Of a DNA stretch of 64,000 nucleotides, positions 8,507 to 16,918 are shown piece after piece (position 1 is the stretch's first letter; every line of letters begins with the position of its first letter). Position numbers and translations under genes: made by a program. The notes under the pieces are model-generated. The model was not told where the DNA came from and searched no databases. It worked only from the letters and a program-made list of their open reading frames with translations. The stretch covers positions 1 to 64,000 of the forward strand of contig JACKEC010000038.1 in NCBI GenBank assembly GCA_020633195.1, read 5' to 3'. The DNA is from Sandaracinaceae bacterium. Lineage in GTDB: Bacteria > Myxococcota_A > Polyangia > Polyangiales > Sandaracinaceae.

Positions 8507-9571
8507 ATGGAACTCGGCATCAGCGTCGTCGTCCCCTTCCTCGACGAGGCGGGGACCCTCGAGCAGCTCTACGAGCGGGTCGCTCGGGTGCTCGACGAGC
8601 GCGGCGAGCCCTGGGAGATCCTCTTCGTCGACGACGGGTCCCGCGACGGCGGCACCGCGATCGTGAAGCGCCTCGCGGCGGCGGATCCCGCGGTCGGACT
8701 GGTCGAGCTGCGGCGCAACTTCGGCAAGTCGGCCGCGCTCGACGCGGGCTTCCGCCGCGCGCGAGGCCGCGTCGTCATCACGATGGACGCGGACCTCCAG
8801 GACGACCCGGACGAGATCCCGAAGCTCCTCGAGGCGCTCGAGGAGCGCTCGCTCGACGTGGTGAGCGGCCGGAAGTGGCCGCGCCTCGATCCGGTCACGA
8901 AGACCCTGCCCTCGAAGCTCTTCAACTTCGTCGTGCGCGCGCTGACCGGCCTGCCGCTCGCGGACTTCAACTGCGGCTTCAAGGCGTACCGCCGCGAGGC
9001 GATCGACGACCTCGCCCTCTACGGCGAGCTGCACCGCTACATCCCCGTCCTCGTCGACGCGAAGGGGTTCGCCGTCGGCGAGGTGGACGTGAAGCATCAC
9101 CCGCGTCGCCACGGCCGCTCGAAGTTCGGCGGCGAGCGCTTCGCGCGCGGCTTCTTCGATCTGCTGACGGTGATCCTGCTGACCCAGTACGGGCGCCGGC
9201 CGCTTCACTTGTTCGGGTGGGCCGGCACGATCCTCTTCGGGATCGGGTTCGTGATCCTGTCCTACCTGACGGTGCTCTGGTTCGCGGGGACCGGGATCGG
9301 GCAGCGGCCGCTCCTCTTCCTCGGCCTGCTCCTCATCATGGTCGGCGTGCAGCTGTTCTCGACCGGCCTGCTGGGCGAGATGATCAACAGCACCCGCGCC
9401 CGCGAGCCGAGCTTCTCGATCCGCCACGAGATCGCCGCCGACGGAAGGGACCCGGCCGTGAGCCCCCTCCCGCGCACGGACGACCGCGCGGACGACGAGC
9501 CCCCCGCGGCGACGAGCGACGCGGAGGAAGCCCCGGCCCCGCTCCGCGGCCCCGAGGTCGCCGAGGCCTGA
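8507..9571 (+). CDS. polyprenyl-phosphate glycosyltransferase (GT2, DPM/GtrB-like)
   Basis: 354 residues. ISVVVPFLDEAGTLEQL, VDDGSRDGG and MDADLQDDPDEIP (D94-A-D96 metal motif) define a GT2 enzyme of the dolichol-phosphate-mannose-synthase/GtrB type. FNCGFKAYRREA and VKHHPRRHGRSKFG are the matching acceptor-loop motifs. Two C-terminal membrane helices (about 235-300) anchor it, followed by an acidic disordered tail. These enzymes charge undecaprenyl phosphate with a sugar for a membrane glycosyltransferase. The next gene, starting 1 nt after its stop, is a plausible GT-C partner that would use the lipid-linked sugar. Confidence 0.92.
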   Translation: MELGISVVVPFLDEAGTLEQLYERVARVLDERGEPWEILFVDDGSRDGGTAIVKRLAAADPAVGLVELRRNFGKSAALDAGFRRARGRVVITMDADLQDDPDEIPKLLEALEERSLDVVSGRKWPRLDPVTKTLPSKLFNFVVRALTGLPLADFNCGFKAYRREAIDDLALYGELHRYIPVLVDAKGFAVGEVDVKHHPRRHGRSKFGGERFARGFFDLLTVILLTQYGRRPLHLFGWAGTILFGIGFVILSYLTVLWFAGTGIGQRPLLFLGLLLIMVGVQLFSTGLLGEMINSTRAREPSFSIRHEIAADGRDPAVSPLPRTDDRADDEPPAATSDAEEAPAPLRGPEVAEA

Positions 9572-9572
9572 C

Positions 9573-11162
9573 GTGCGCGCCGCCGCGGCGTTCGCGCGAC
9601 GCTACCTCCTCGACGCGCTCGGCGCGCTCGGCGCCGTGGTCTACGCGCTGCCCTCGCTCGACTACCCGTTCGGGATGGACCAGCCGCTGCACTGGTACAT
9701 CGGCCGGCGCTGGCTCGAGGGCGAGCTCCCCTACGTCTCGGGGATCAGCACCAAGCCGCCCGGCGTCTTCGCCATCCACGCGCTGAGCGTGCTCGTGATG
9801 GGCGACCACCAGTACGCGGTCCGGGTCGTCGACCTGGTCTTCGTGCTCCTCGCGGGCCTCGTGATCGGGACCTTCCGCGCGCGCCGCGCAGGGGTGTCCG
9901 GCGCCGAGGACGCGGTGCCGCGCCGACCCGGCGAGATCGGCGCCGCGTGCCTCACCGTCTCCGCGCTCGCCTACACATTCTTCGACTGGAACGCGCTCGG
10001 TCACCCCGACCTGTGGCAGGGCGTCGCGATGCTCGGCGTCGGGTGGGTGGTCGTCCGCGCCCCCGGCGGCGTGCTGACGCCGCGACGGGCCTTCGTGGCC
10101 GGCGCCGTGGCCTGCCTCGCGGTCACCCTCAAGCACGTCGCGTTCGTCCCCGGGCTCGCGTTCGGCGGGGTCGTCGTCGGCCTCGCGCTCCGACGACGTC
10201 GGCCGCGAGAGGCGCTCGTGGCCGGCGCCGCGTTCACCGGCGGCGTCGCCGCGGTCCTCGCCCTCGTGCTCCTGCCCTTCGTGTTCGGCGGCGCGCTCGA
10301 CGCGTTCTGGGAGGTGATGGTCGAGCTGATCCTCAGCTACGCGGACGCCGGCGCGCGCGCCGGATCCACCCCCGACGCGTGGCTGACCTACGCGCACGGG
10401 CTGCTCCCGACCCTCGTCGGGTTCGGCGTGGCGCTCGGCGGGCTGGCCATCGCGCGGGCGCGATCCGAGCCGACGGAGCCCGCGGCGGGCCTCGCCGTCG
10501 TCCTCACGATGACGTGCGCCATCACGAGCGTGGTGATGCAAGGCCGCGCCTCGCTGAGCTCGTTCGAGTACCACTGGCTCGCGCTGATCCCGGCGCTCGG
10601 GCTCGGGATCGCGTACGGGCTGCGGCAGCTCGCGCCGCGCCTCGTCGCGATCCAGCTCGCCGTGGTCCTCGCGCTCGGTGCCGCCGCGTTCACCGCGGAG
10701 CCGCCCTGGCTCACTGCCTCCATCCACTCGTACCGCGGCGAGTGGGCGGCCTACCTGGACGTCGAGCGCGGCGAGCTCTCCGAGGCGGAGCGCCGCGCCT
10801 ACTACTTCGGGCATCAGCCCCTCGTCGACAGCTACCCGCGGCAGGCGCGGGTGGCCCGCCAGCTCCGGTCATGGGCCCGGCCCGGCGACACCATGTGCGT
10901 CGACGGCTACTTCGGCGCGCTCCACATCCTCACGTCGATGCGCTGCCCGCATCGGTTCGTGGTGCCGCCCTTCGCGATGGAGGGCGCGCTGCCGCGCTGG
11001 ACCGACGAGTACGAGCGCGCGATGCGCGACCACCCCCCGACCTTCTTCGTGACGACCCGGCGGCGCACCGAGACCATCGCCGCGCGGGAGTCTCAGGGCT
11101 TCGTTCGCCGCGCGCTCCACGACGGTCCCCGGCCCGCGTTCGTCGTGCTCGAGCGCCGCTGA
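9573..11162 (+). CDS. GT-C-fold membrane glycosyltransferase (PMT/ArnT-like)
   Basis: 529 residues from a GTG 1 nt after the GT2 stop. About ten to eleven hydrophobic segments follow a short first loop containing YPFGMDQPLHWYIGRR and ISTKPPG, the acidic first-loop pattern plus K-P-P motif of GT-C enzymes such as ArnT/PMT and GT83-type mannosyltransferases. The C-terminus (about 390-529) is a soluble domain. It probably transfers the sugar from the polyprenyl carrier made by the upstream GT2 to a lipid, glycan or protein outside the membrane; the acceptor is unknown. A cluster of hairpins follows the stop. Confidence 0.8.
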   Translation: MRAAAAFARRYLLDALGALGAVVYALPSLDYPFGMDQPLHWYIGRRWLEGELPYVSGISTKPPGVFAIHALSVLVMGDHQYAVRVVDLVFVLLAGLVIGTFRARRAGVSGAEDAVPRRPGEIGAACLTVSALAYTFFDWNALGHPDLWQGVAMLGVGWVVVRAPGGVLTPRRAFVAGAVACLAVTLKHVAFVPGLAFGGVVVGLALRRRRPREALVAGAAFTGGVAAVLALVLLPFVFGGALDAFWEVMVELILSYADAGARAGSTPDAWLTYAHGLLPTLVGFGVALGGLAIARARSEPTEPAAGLAVVLTMTCAITSVVMQGRASLSSFEYHWLALIPALGLGIAYGLRQLAPRLVAIQLAVVLALGAAAFTAEPPWLTASIHSYRGEWAAYLDVERGELSEAERRAYYFGHQPLVDSYPRQARVARQLRSWARPGDTMCVDGYFGALHILTSMRCPHRFVVPPFAMEGALPRWTDEYERAMRDHPPTFFVTTRRRTETIAARESQGFVRRALHDGPRPAFVVLERR

Positions 11163-11180
11163 GGCTCAAGGCCTGTCGAT

Positions 11181-11269
11181 AAATCGCCTCCGGCGATTTC
11201 TCTCCGGCGAGGGGCAAGCCCCTCGCGCTCCCCACTGAGATCCTCCGACGCTTCGCGTCGTCGGACTCA
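11181..11269. repeat. three-hairpin cluster at a convergent junction
   Basis: The junction between the GT-C gene and the convergent sulfatase holds three palindromes. 11181-11199 is AAATCGCC, loop TCC, GGCGATTT. 11207-11226 is GCGAGGGGC, loop AA, GCCCCTCGC. 11242-11269 is a 28-nt segment with a TCCGACG/CGTCGGA stem and a CTTCG centre, and it is repeated without change at 39751-39778. The last segment ends with the TCA that is the stop codon of the minus-strand gene, as it also does at the second site. Likely bidirectional transcription termination or a dispersed palindromic repeat; no U-tract follows. Confidence 0.75.
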
Positions 11270-12802
11270 CTCGATGTAGCCGAGCGCGCGCAGCCCCGCC
11301 TCTTGATCGGGCGTGAGCGGGCGCGCCTCGTGACCGGGGATGTCCTGCTTGTAGGTCGCGAGCGCCTCGGTCAGCCGCGCGACGACGTCGGGGTGATCGG
11401 CGGCGACGTCCTGGGTCTCGCGCGGGTCGGCGGTCAGATCGAACAGCGTGCGGTCGTAACCGCCCTCGAGGCGCGGTCGCTCGACGAGCTTGAAGCGGCC
11501 ATCGGACATCGAGTGCTCGCGACGCGCGGAGATCCAGCGCGCGCGCGCCGCGACCAGGACCGCGTACTCGTCGGGGTGCGCCTCGGCCACGTCCAACTGA
11601 TGATCGGGGTCGGCCTGCGCGTCGTGGAGCGTCGCGGGCGTGCGCGCGTCCTCCCAGCAGAGCGCGAAGCGCTCGCCGTTGAGGCAGTAGCCGAAGCCCG
11701 AGCGGCCCGAGATGAGGCTGCCGGTGAAGAGCGGCGTGAGCGCGTCCGAGCTCTCGGCCCCGACCAGGCCCTCGCCCTCGTCGCCGCCTCGCACGACCTC
11801 CGCGAGGCTCGCGCCATCGGCCTCGGGCCGGCTGTCCGCGGGCACGCCGAGCAGGGCGTAGAGCGTCGGCGCCACGTCGACCAGGCTCACCGCGCGCGCG
11901 ACCACCACGCCCGCGGGGATGCCCGGGCCCGCGATCGACAACGGGATGTTCAGGTTCGAGCCGTGGACGTTCGGCCCGTGCTCGTACCAGAGGTCTCGCT
12001 CGCCCATGCCCTCGCCGTGGTCGGAGCCGAAGACGACGAAAGCCACCTTGCGTCGACCGAGCGCGTCGAGCCCCTCGAGGAGGCGCGCGATCTGCCGGTC
12101 CGCCCACCCGACCTCGGCGTCGTACGCGCGCGAGCACTCGGGCCACGCGCGCTCGGAGATGCCGCCGCGGTTGTTGAGGGTGTGCGACCACTCGGCGTCG
12201 ACCTGGACCGCGTGGCAGCCGGGCGTCGACGGAGGCTCGGCCGCGGCCGGCGCCTCGTAGGGGGCGTGCGGGTCGAAGTAGTGCGCCCACAGCAAGAGCG
12301 GCTGGTCGGCGGGGACCTCGCGCGTGAGCTCGAGCGCGATGTCGGTCACCTCGCTCGCGTCGATGCCGCGCCGCACCTCGAAGCGCCCGAAGCCGCGGTC
12401 GAGGTGCGTGTCCGGCCCCGCCGCCGGGTTGGCGCTCACCGCGCGCGTCTCGTAGCCCTGCGCGGTGAGCACCTCGGAGATCAGCGTCCCCTCCATGAGG
12501 GGGTAGTGCACCTCCATCGCGCCGTTGTGATGCGGCCACAGCCCGGTCCACAGCGACGCCAGCCCGGGCGTCGTGCGCGGCTGCGGGGTGATCGCGTGGG
12601 AGAACCGAACCCCCCGCGCGGCGAGCCCGTCGATCGCCGGCGTGTGGGCCGCCTCGTAGCCCCACGCCCCCACGCGATCCGCGCGGAGCGTGTCCACGGT
12701 GATCACGATCACGTCCGGCCGACGCGGCTCGACAGCCTTGGACGCGTGGCTCGCGGGGGAGCCACAGCCGGCCACGAGCGCCAGCGCGAGGAGGGTGCGC
12801 AC
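11267..12802 (-). CDS. sulfatase-fold (alkaline phosphatase superfamily) lipoprotein
   Basis: 511 residues with the lipobox LALVAGC (Cys13). VIVITVDTLRADRVG supplies the first metal Asp (D37) and VFGSDHGEGMGERDLWYE the second metal pair. The nucleophile region reads PQPRTTPGLASLWTGLWP. Aligned to the sulfatase signature C/S-x-P-x-R, the nucleophile position is Thr77 rather than Cys or Ser, so a formylglycine sulfatase is unlikely; Thr is usual in phosphatase/phosphodiesterase and phosphoethanolamine-transferase relatives. It would act in the cell envelope. It lies 40 bp downstream of a Ser/Thr kinase gene on the same strand. Confidence 0.85.
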   Translation of the reverse strand: MRTLLALALVAGCGSPASHASKAVEPRRPDVIVITVDTLRADRVGAWGYEAAHTPAIDGLAARGVRFSHAITPQPRTTPGLASLWTGLWPHHNGAMEVHYPLMEGTLISEVLTAQGYETRAVSANPAAGPDTHLDRGFGRFEVRRGIDASEVTDIALELTREVPADQPLLLWAHYFDPHAPYEAPAAAEPPSTPGCHAVQVDAEWSHTLNNRGGISERAWPECSRAYDAEVGWADRQIARLLEGLDALGRRKVAFVVFGSDHGEGMGERDLWYEHGPNVHGSNLNIPLSIAGPGIPAGVVVARAVSLVDVAPTLYALLGVPADSRPEADGASLAEVVRGGDEGEGLVGAESSDALTPLFTGSLISGRSGFGYCLNGERFALCWEDARTPATLHDAQADPDHQLDVAEAHPDEYAVLVAARARWISARREHSMSDGRFKLVERPRLEGGYDRTLFDLTADPRETQDVAADHPDVVARLTEALATYKQDIPGHEARPLTPDQEAGLRALGYIE

Positions 12803-12842
12803 GGCCGCATCCTACCCAACGAGCGAGGATGCGCCCGCCGGT

Positions 12843-13715
12843 TCAGGCGGCCATCGACCAGAGGTCGCAGGCCTGCGCCATCTCGCGGATGCTCGAGTGC
12901 CGATCCGGCGGCCGGTTGGAGAGCGCGCACATCACGCCCTCGGCGAGCGCGGGCGGCACCGCGGGGCGGACGCGATCGACGGCCTCGACGGGCTCGAGCA
13001 TCGCGCAAAGCACCGAGCGCACGTCCCCGGCGCGGATCCGATGCGGGGGGCAGCCGGTGAGCATCTCGTAGATGGTCGCGCCAGCGCCGTAGATGTCCGA
13101 GTAGACCGACGGCTCGTCGCCGAGCAGTGCCTCGGGGGCCATGTAGCCGAGCGTGCCGACCACGACGTCGGGCTGGGTGACGCGGCTCTGCGGGTTGCCG
13201 AGGTCGCGGCCGATGCCGAAGTCGATGAGCTTCATGCCGCCCTCCTCGCCGTCGAGCAGGACGATGTTGGCGGGGTTCACGTCGCGGTGGACGATCCCGA
13301 CCTCATGCGCGCAGTCGAGCGCCTCGAGCAGCTGCCCCGCGATGGACAGCGCCTCGTCGATGGGCATCCAGAACAGGCCGGTCATCCGATCCGCGAGCGT
13401 CCGACCGCGGAGCCGCTCCATCACGAGGTAGGCGCGACCGTCCGGCAGCTCCCCGGCGTCTCGAACCGTTACGATACTCCGGTGACGGAGGCTGCGCGTG
13501 AGCCGCGCCTCCCGGAGCAGCCGCTGCCGCTCGATCACCCGGTGCTCGGGCTCGGGGTCGAGCAGCTTCACGGCGACGTCCGCGCCCTGCTCGTCGCGGG
13601 CCGCGTACACCACGGAGGAGCCGCCTCGACCGAGGACGTAGCGGAGCTCGTAGCGCCCCCCGAGGACGGTCCCGGGGCGCAGCGTCTCTCTCCCATCCGG
13701 AGCGCGGTGGGTCAT
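12843..13715 (-). CDS. soluble serine/threonine protein kinase
   Basis: 290 residues from the ATG at 13715; an ATG at 13736 would add seven residues. It is almost only the kinase domain: VLGRGGSSVVYAARD P-loop, VAVKLLD Lys, HRDVNPANIVLLD catalytic loop, LIDFGIGR and GTLGYMAPEALLGDE activation segment. No transmembrane helix or sensory domain follows, so it is predicted cytosolic. The variant HRDVNPAN keeps the catalytic Asp and Asn. It is divergent from a lipoprotein gene across about 100 bp and is followed on the same strand by the sulfatase-fold gene. Confidence 0.92.
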   Translation of the reverse strand: MTHRAPDGRETLRPGTVLGGRYELRYVLGRGGSSVVYAARDEQGADVAVKLLDPEPEHRVIERQRLLREARLTRSLRHRSIVTVRDAGELPDGRAYLVMERLRGRTLADRMTGLFWMPIDEALSIAGQLLEALDCAHEVGIVHRDVNPANIVLLDGEEGGMKLIDFGIGRDLGNPQSRVTQPDVVVGTLGYMAPEALLGDEPSVYSDIYGAGATIYEMLTGCPPHRIRAGDVRSVLCAMLEPVEAVDRVRPAVPPALAEGVMCALSNRPPDRHSSIREMAQACDLWSMAA

Positions 13716-13839
13716 GGTGGAGGGAGTACGCAACATCCGGGCCGCCTATTTCCCGGTCCCCCCAGATGCCCCGCCAGACCCACCGTGCACACTCGGGCAC
13801 ACTGGCGTGCCGGCGCTGCACGGGCGTAGTCTCCGGACC

Positions 13840-14493
13840 ATGAGACTCGGCATCTTGGCTTGCGTCGTCGCGCTGATCGCGGCGGGCTGCGACTCGGGCA
13901 CGCCCTCGTCGGATGATGGCGGTGCGAGCGGAATGGACGCGGGCGTCGGCGCGACCGACGGAGGCGGCGCGGGGACCGACGGCGGGGCCGTCGACGCGGG
14001 CTCGATCGACGCGGGCGAGGGCTCCGACGGGGGCGCCGTCGATGGCGGCGCCGGGAGCGACGCGGGCTCGACGCCAATCGACGGCGGCGGGCTCTGTACG
14101 CCCGAGACGCCCTGCACGGGTGGCGCGATCTGCGTGGGCGGGCCGCTCTGCGCGGACGGCTGGAGCTGCATCGAGTCCGACCGCCCCTGCACCGACGACC
14201 TCGTCGAGTACTGCGGCTGCGACGGCGCGACGTTCTCGGACAGCAGCACCTGCCCCACCCGCCCCTTCGCCCACATGGGCCCGTGCCCCGGAGCGGCCGG
14301 CTTCGACTGTGACAGGAGCCGCGTGACCTGCCGCGCCGTCGAGCCCACCTGCGGCCCCGGCCTCGTCGCCGAGGTCGAGGGCTCGTGCTGGACCTTCCGC
14401 TGCGTCCCCCTGACCGACTGCGGCTGCACCGACGGCGCCCAATGCCCCGGGGACGCCACATGCGACGCGAGCGCCATGCGCTGCGCGCCTTAG
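13840..14493 (+). CDS. Cys-rich lipoprotein with Asp/Ala/Gly linker and Kazal-like segment
   Basis: 217 residues from the ATG at 13840 (MRLGILACVVALIAAGC; lipobox Cys17). Residues 20-85 are a low-complexity linker of D, G, A, S and T (repeats of DGGA and DAGS), typical of myxobacterial outer-surface lipoproteins. The mature C-terminal part has about 24 Cys in short modules. EYCGCDGATFSDSSTC resembles a Kazal-type inhibitor core (C-G-C-D-G-x-T-F), and a later module reads CGCTDGAQCPGDATCD. A protease-inhibitor-like or structural surface role is possible but unproven. Confidence 0.8.
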   Translation: MRLGILACVVALIAAGCDSGTPSSDDGGASGMDAGVGATDGGGAGTDGGAVDAGSIDAGEGSDGGAVDGGAGSDAGSTPIDGGGLCTPETPCTGGAICVGGPLCADGWSCIESDRPCTDDLVEYCGCDGATFSDSSTCPTRPFAHMGPCPGAAGFDCDRSRVTCRAVEPTCGPGLVAEVEGSCWTFRCVPLTDCGCTDGAQCPGDATCDASAMRCAP

Positions 14494-14506
14494 ACGGAGC
14501 TTCGAG

Positions 14507-14842
14507 ATGAGCGAATTCGAGATCGAGCAGCTCCACGCCGACGACGCGCGGTGCGAGCTGAGGGCCCGCGTCCCCGAGGACCTGCGCTACTTCGAGGGTC
14601 ACTTCGAGGGCGATCCCATCGTCCCCGGGATCGCACAGCTCCTCGCGCTGGTGTGGGCGCCCGCCCGACACGCCTGGCCGGACCTCCCGGCGCCTCGCGC
14701 GCTGACCCGGCTCAAGTTCCTCGCGGCGCTCCGGCCGGGCCACGAGCTCACCGTGCGGCTGACGCGAACCGCGGACGCCGTGTCCTTCGAGATCGAGCGG
14801 GGGGACACGCCGTGCACCCGCGGGAAGCTCGTCCTCGGCTGA
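14507..14842 (+). CDS. FabZ/ApeI-like hotdog protein
   Basis: 111 residues with GGAG 7 nt before the ATG. YFEGHFEGDPIVPGIAQL matches the FabA/FabZ hotdog signature (H-F-x-G-x-P-x-x-P-G) with His32 as the catalytic base candidate. The Glu/Asp that FabZ carries in the central helix is not obvious, as in ApeI-type 3-hydroxyacyl-ACP dehydratases of aryl polyene clusters. It may be a 3-hydroxyacyl-(thio)ester dehydratase. The next gene starts 1 nt after its stop, but no aryl-polyene genes are nearby, so the pathway is open. Confidence 0.8.
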   Translation: MSEFEIEQLHADDARCELRARVPEDLRYFEGHFEGDPIVPGIAQLLALVWAPARHAWPDLPAPRALTRLKFLAALRPGHELTVRLTRTADAVSFEIERGDTPCTRGKLVLG

Positions 14843-14843
14843 C

Positions 14844-16481
14844 ATGCGCCTCCGCATCGAGAACGCAACGATCGTGGACGGCACCGGCGCGCCCGGGTAC
14901 CGGGGCGCGATCACGATCGAGGACGAGCACCTCGCGGAGGTCGGCGAGGCCAGCCTCGCCCCCGACGAGGTGCTCGACGCGCGCGGGCAGGTCGTCGCGC
15001 CGGGGTTCATCGACGTCCACTCGCACTCGGACTTCACCCTGCCGGGTCAGCCCGAGGCGGAGGCGAAGATCGCGCAGGGCGTCACCACCGAGGTCGTGTG
15101 CAACTGCGGCCTCGGGCTCCTCCCGGCGAACGCGCGGGTCGAGAAGTTCTACGAGCTCATCCAGCCGATCGTCTTCGGCGAGCCGGGCGGGGGGTGCTAC
15201 GCGGACCTGAACACGTATCGCGCGGCGCTCGAGGGGCGCGGCGTCTCCGTCAACGTCGCGTGCTTGGTACCCCACGGGAACGTGCGCGCCGCGGTGATGG
15301 GCATGGAGGAGCGCGACGCCACCGACGCCGAGATCGGCGACATGCAGGAGCTCGTCTCCGAGGTGATGTCGCAGGGCGCGTTCGGGCTGTCGACGGGGCT
15401 CGTCTATCCCCCGGGCGCGTTCGCCACGCAGGAGGAGGTCACCCGCGTGGTGCGCGCGGTGAAGCCGTTCGGCGGCTTCTACGCGACGCACATGCGAGAC
15501 GAGGGCACCCGGGTCGTCCAGAGCATCGAGGAGGCCATCGGGATCGGCCGCGCGGCGGGGGTCGGCGTCCAGATCTCGCACCACAAGGCGGCGGGCCGCC
15601 TCAACTGGGGCAAGACCAAGCGGACGCTGGCGATCCTCGACGAGGCGCGGGCCGAGGGCATCGACGTCCACAGCGACGTCTATCCCTACACCGCCGGGTC
15701 CACCGTGCTCAGCGCGATGGTCGTCCCGCTGTGGGCGTTCGAAGGGAGCCAGGCGCAGCTCATGGAGCGCCTGCAAGACCCGGCCACCCGCGTCCGCATC
15801 ATCCGGGAGAGCAAGGAGCGCCTGCTGCAGCTCGTCCCCCTCCCCGGCCTGCTCCAGCGCATCATCCCCAAGCGCGTGTTCCTGCCCATCGTCCTGCGGG
15901 CGATGAGCAAGCTCGTGGTGATCAGCTCCACGCGCCGGCAGCACCACTACGAGGGCAAGACCCTCCACGAGATGGCCAGGATGCGCGGACAGGATCTGTT
16001 CGAGGCCATCCTCGATCTGCTCGTCGAGGAGGAGACCGCGGTCGCCGCGATCGCGCACGTGATGGGCGAAGAAGACGTCCAGCGCGTGATGAGGCACCCA
16101 CAGACGATGATCGGCACCGACGGGTTCCCGCAGCGCGAGGGCAAGCCGCACCCGCGCACCTACGGCACCTACCCTCGCGTGCTCGAGCGCTACGTCCGCG
16201 AGCTCGGCGTGCTCACGCTCGAGCAGGCGGTCCACAAGTCCACGGGGATGGTGGCGGCCAAGCTCGGCCTGAGCGATCGCGGCGTGCTCCGCAAAGGGGC
16301 CCGCGCCGACCTCGTGCTCTTCGAGCCCGGCGAGGTCCACGACCGCGCCACCTTCGAGGACCCGCGCAACGCCCCCGAGGGGGTGAGCCACGTCTTCGTC
16401 AACGGCGCCTGGACGCTGAAGGACGGAGCCCACACGGGCGCCCGCGCCGGGCGCGTGCTGAGCAAGCCGGCGGCCGCGTGA
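14844..16481 (+). CDS. N-acyl-D-amino-acid deacylase family amidohydrolase
   Basis: 545 residues. An N-terminal composite beta-domain (IENATIVDGTG) leads to FIDVHSHSDFTL (H59/H61 of the metal site), TTEVVCNCGLG (Cys as in D-aminoacylases), FGLSTGLVYPPG, YATHMRDEG, QISHHKAAG, VMGEEDV and IGTDGFPQREGKPHPRTYGTYPR. The order and spacing match the D-aminoacylase/dihydroorotase-like branch of the amidohydrolase superfamily, which hydrolyses N-acyl-D-amino acids. No signal peptide is visible, so it is probably cytosolic. Its TGA overlaps the next ATG by 1 nt. Confidence 0.9.
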   Translation: MRLRIENATIVDGTGAPGYRGAITIEDEHLAEVGEASLAPDEVLDARGQVVAPGFIDVHSHSDFTLPGQPEAEAKIAQGVTTEVVCNCGLGLLPANARVEKFYELIQPIVFGEPGGGCYADLNTYRAALEGRGVSVNVACLVPHGNVRAAVMGMEERDATDAEIGDMQELVSEVMSQGAFGLSTGLVYPPGAFATQEEVTRVVRAVKPFGGFYATHMRDEGTRVVQSIEEAIGIGRAAGVGVQISHHKAAGRLNWGKTKRTLAILDEARAEGIDVHSDVYPYTAGSTVLSAMVVPLWAFEGSQAQLMERLQDPATRVRIIRESKERLLQLVPLPGLLQRIIPKRVFLPIVLRAMSKLVVISSTRRQHHYEGKTLHEMARMRGQDLFEAILDLLVEEETAVAAIAHVMGEEDVQRVMRHPQTMIGTDGFPQREGKPHPRTYGTYPRVLERYVRELGVLTLEQAVHKSTGMVAAKLGLSDRGVLRKGARADLVLFEPGEVHDRATFEDPRNAPEGVSHVFVNGAWTLKDGAHTGARAGRVLSKPAAA

Positions 16482-16918
16482 TGACCCGGGTGCTGCTCGC
16501 CAAGGACGTCGACCGCGACGCCATCGACGCCGCGGCGCGCGCGCACGGCTGGCCGCTGTTGAACGTGTTTCGCCGGACCGAGGCGCGCCCGCGCCAGATC
16601 GTGTTCGGCTCCGCGGAGTGGATCCTCACGTTCATCGAGGACCACCGCATCGACGCCCGCTACGCCGTCATCGAGGGTCACGACGAGGACACGCTGGCCG
16701 AGGCGATCCGAGCCTCGCTCACCACGCTCGACCTCGACGACGTGCTCGCGATGCTCGCGACCGAGCGCGTGCGCGCCCTGTGCTGGCTCGGGGTCATCGG
16801 CCCCGCGACGCCGACCGAGCCCGTGGCGAGCCTGCTCGCGGCGGCCGCCGCCTCCGAGGATCGAGCCGAGCGCGACGCGGCGTCGTTCGCCTACCAGGCG
16901 CTCGGGTGGCCGACGTGA
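16481..16918 (+). CDS. small helical protein of unknown function
   Basis: 145 residues, ATG overlapping the amidohydrolase stop (ATGA) and itself overlapping the next gene by 4 nt, so it is clearly part of the operon. The sequence is acidic and Ala/Leu-rich. DRDAIDAAARAHGW, IDARYAVIEGHDEDTLAEAIRAS and LLAAAAASEDRAERDAA suggest a mixed fold with C-terminal helical repeats (HEAT-like). I recognise no family or catalytic motif. Its neighbours (D-aminoacylase, YkgJ-type protein) do not define a pathway. Confidence 0.75.
   Translation: MTRVLLAKDVDRDAIDAAARAHGWPLLNVFRRTEARPRQIVFGSAEWILTFIEDHRIDARYAVIEGHDEDTLAEAIRASLTTLDLDDVLAMLATERVRALCWLGVIGPATPTEPVASLLAAAAASEDRAERDAASFAYQALGWPT

Noticed and set aside
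14507..14842. fabZ of general fatty acid synthesis
   Set aside because: The protein is shorter than FabZ, lacks the helix Glu, and no fatty acid synthesis or lipid A genes are near.
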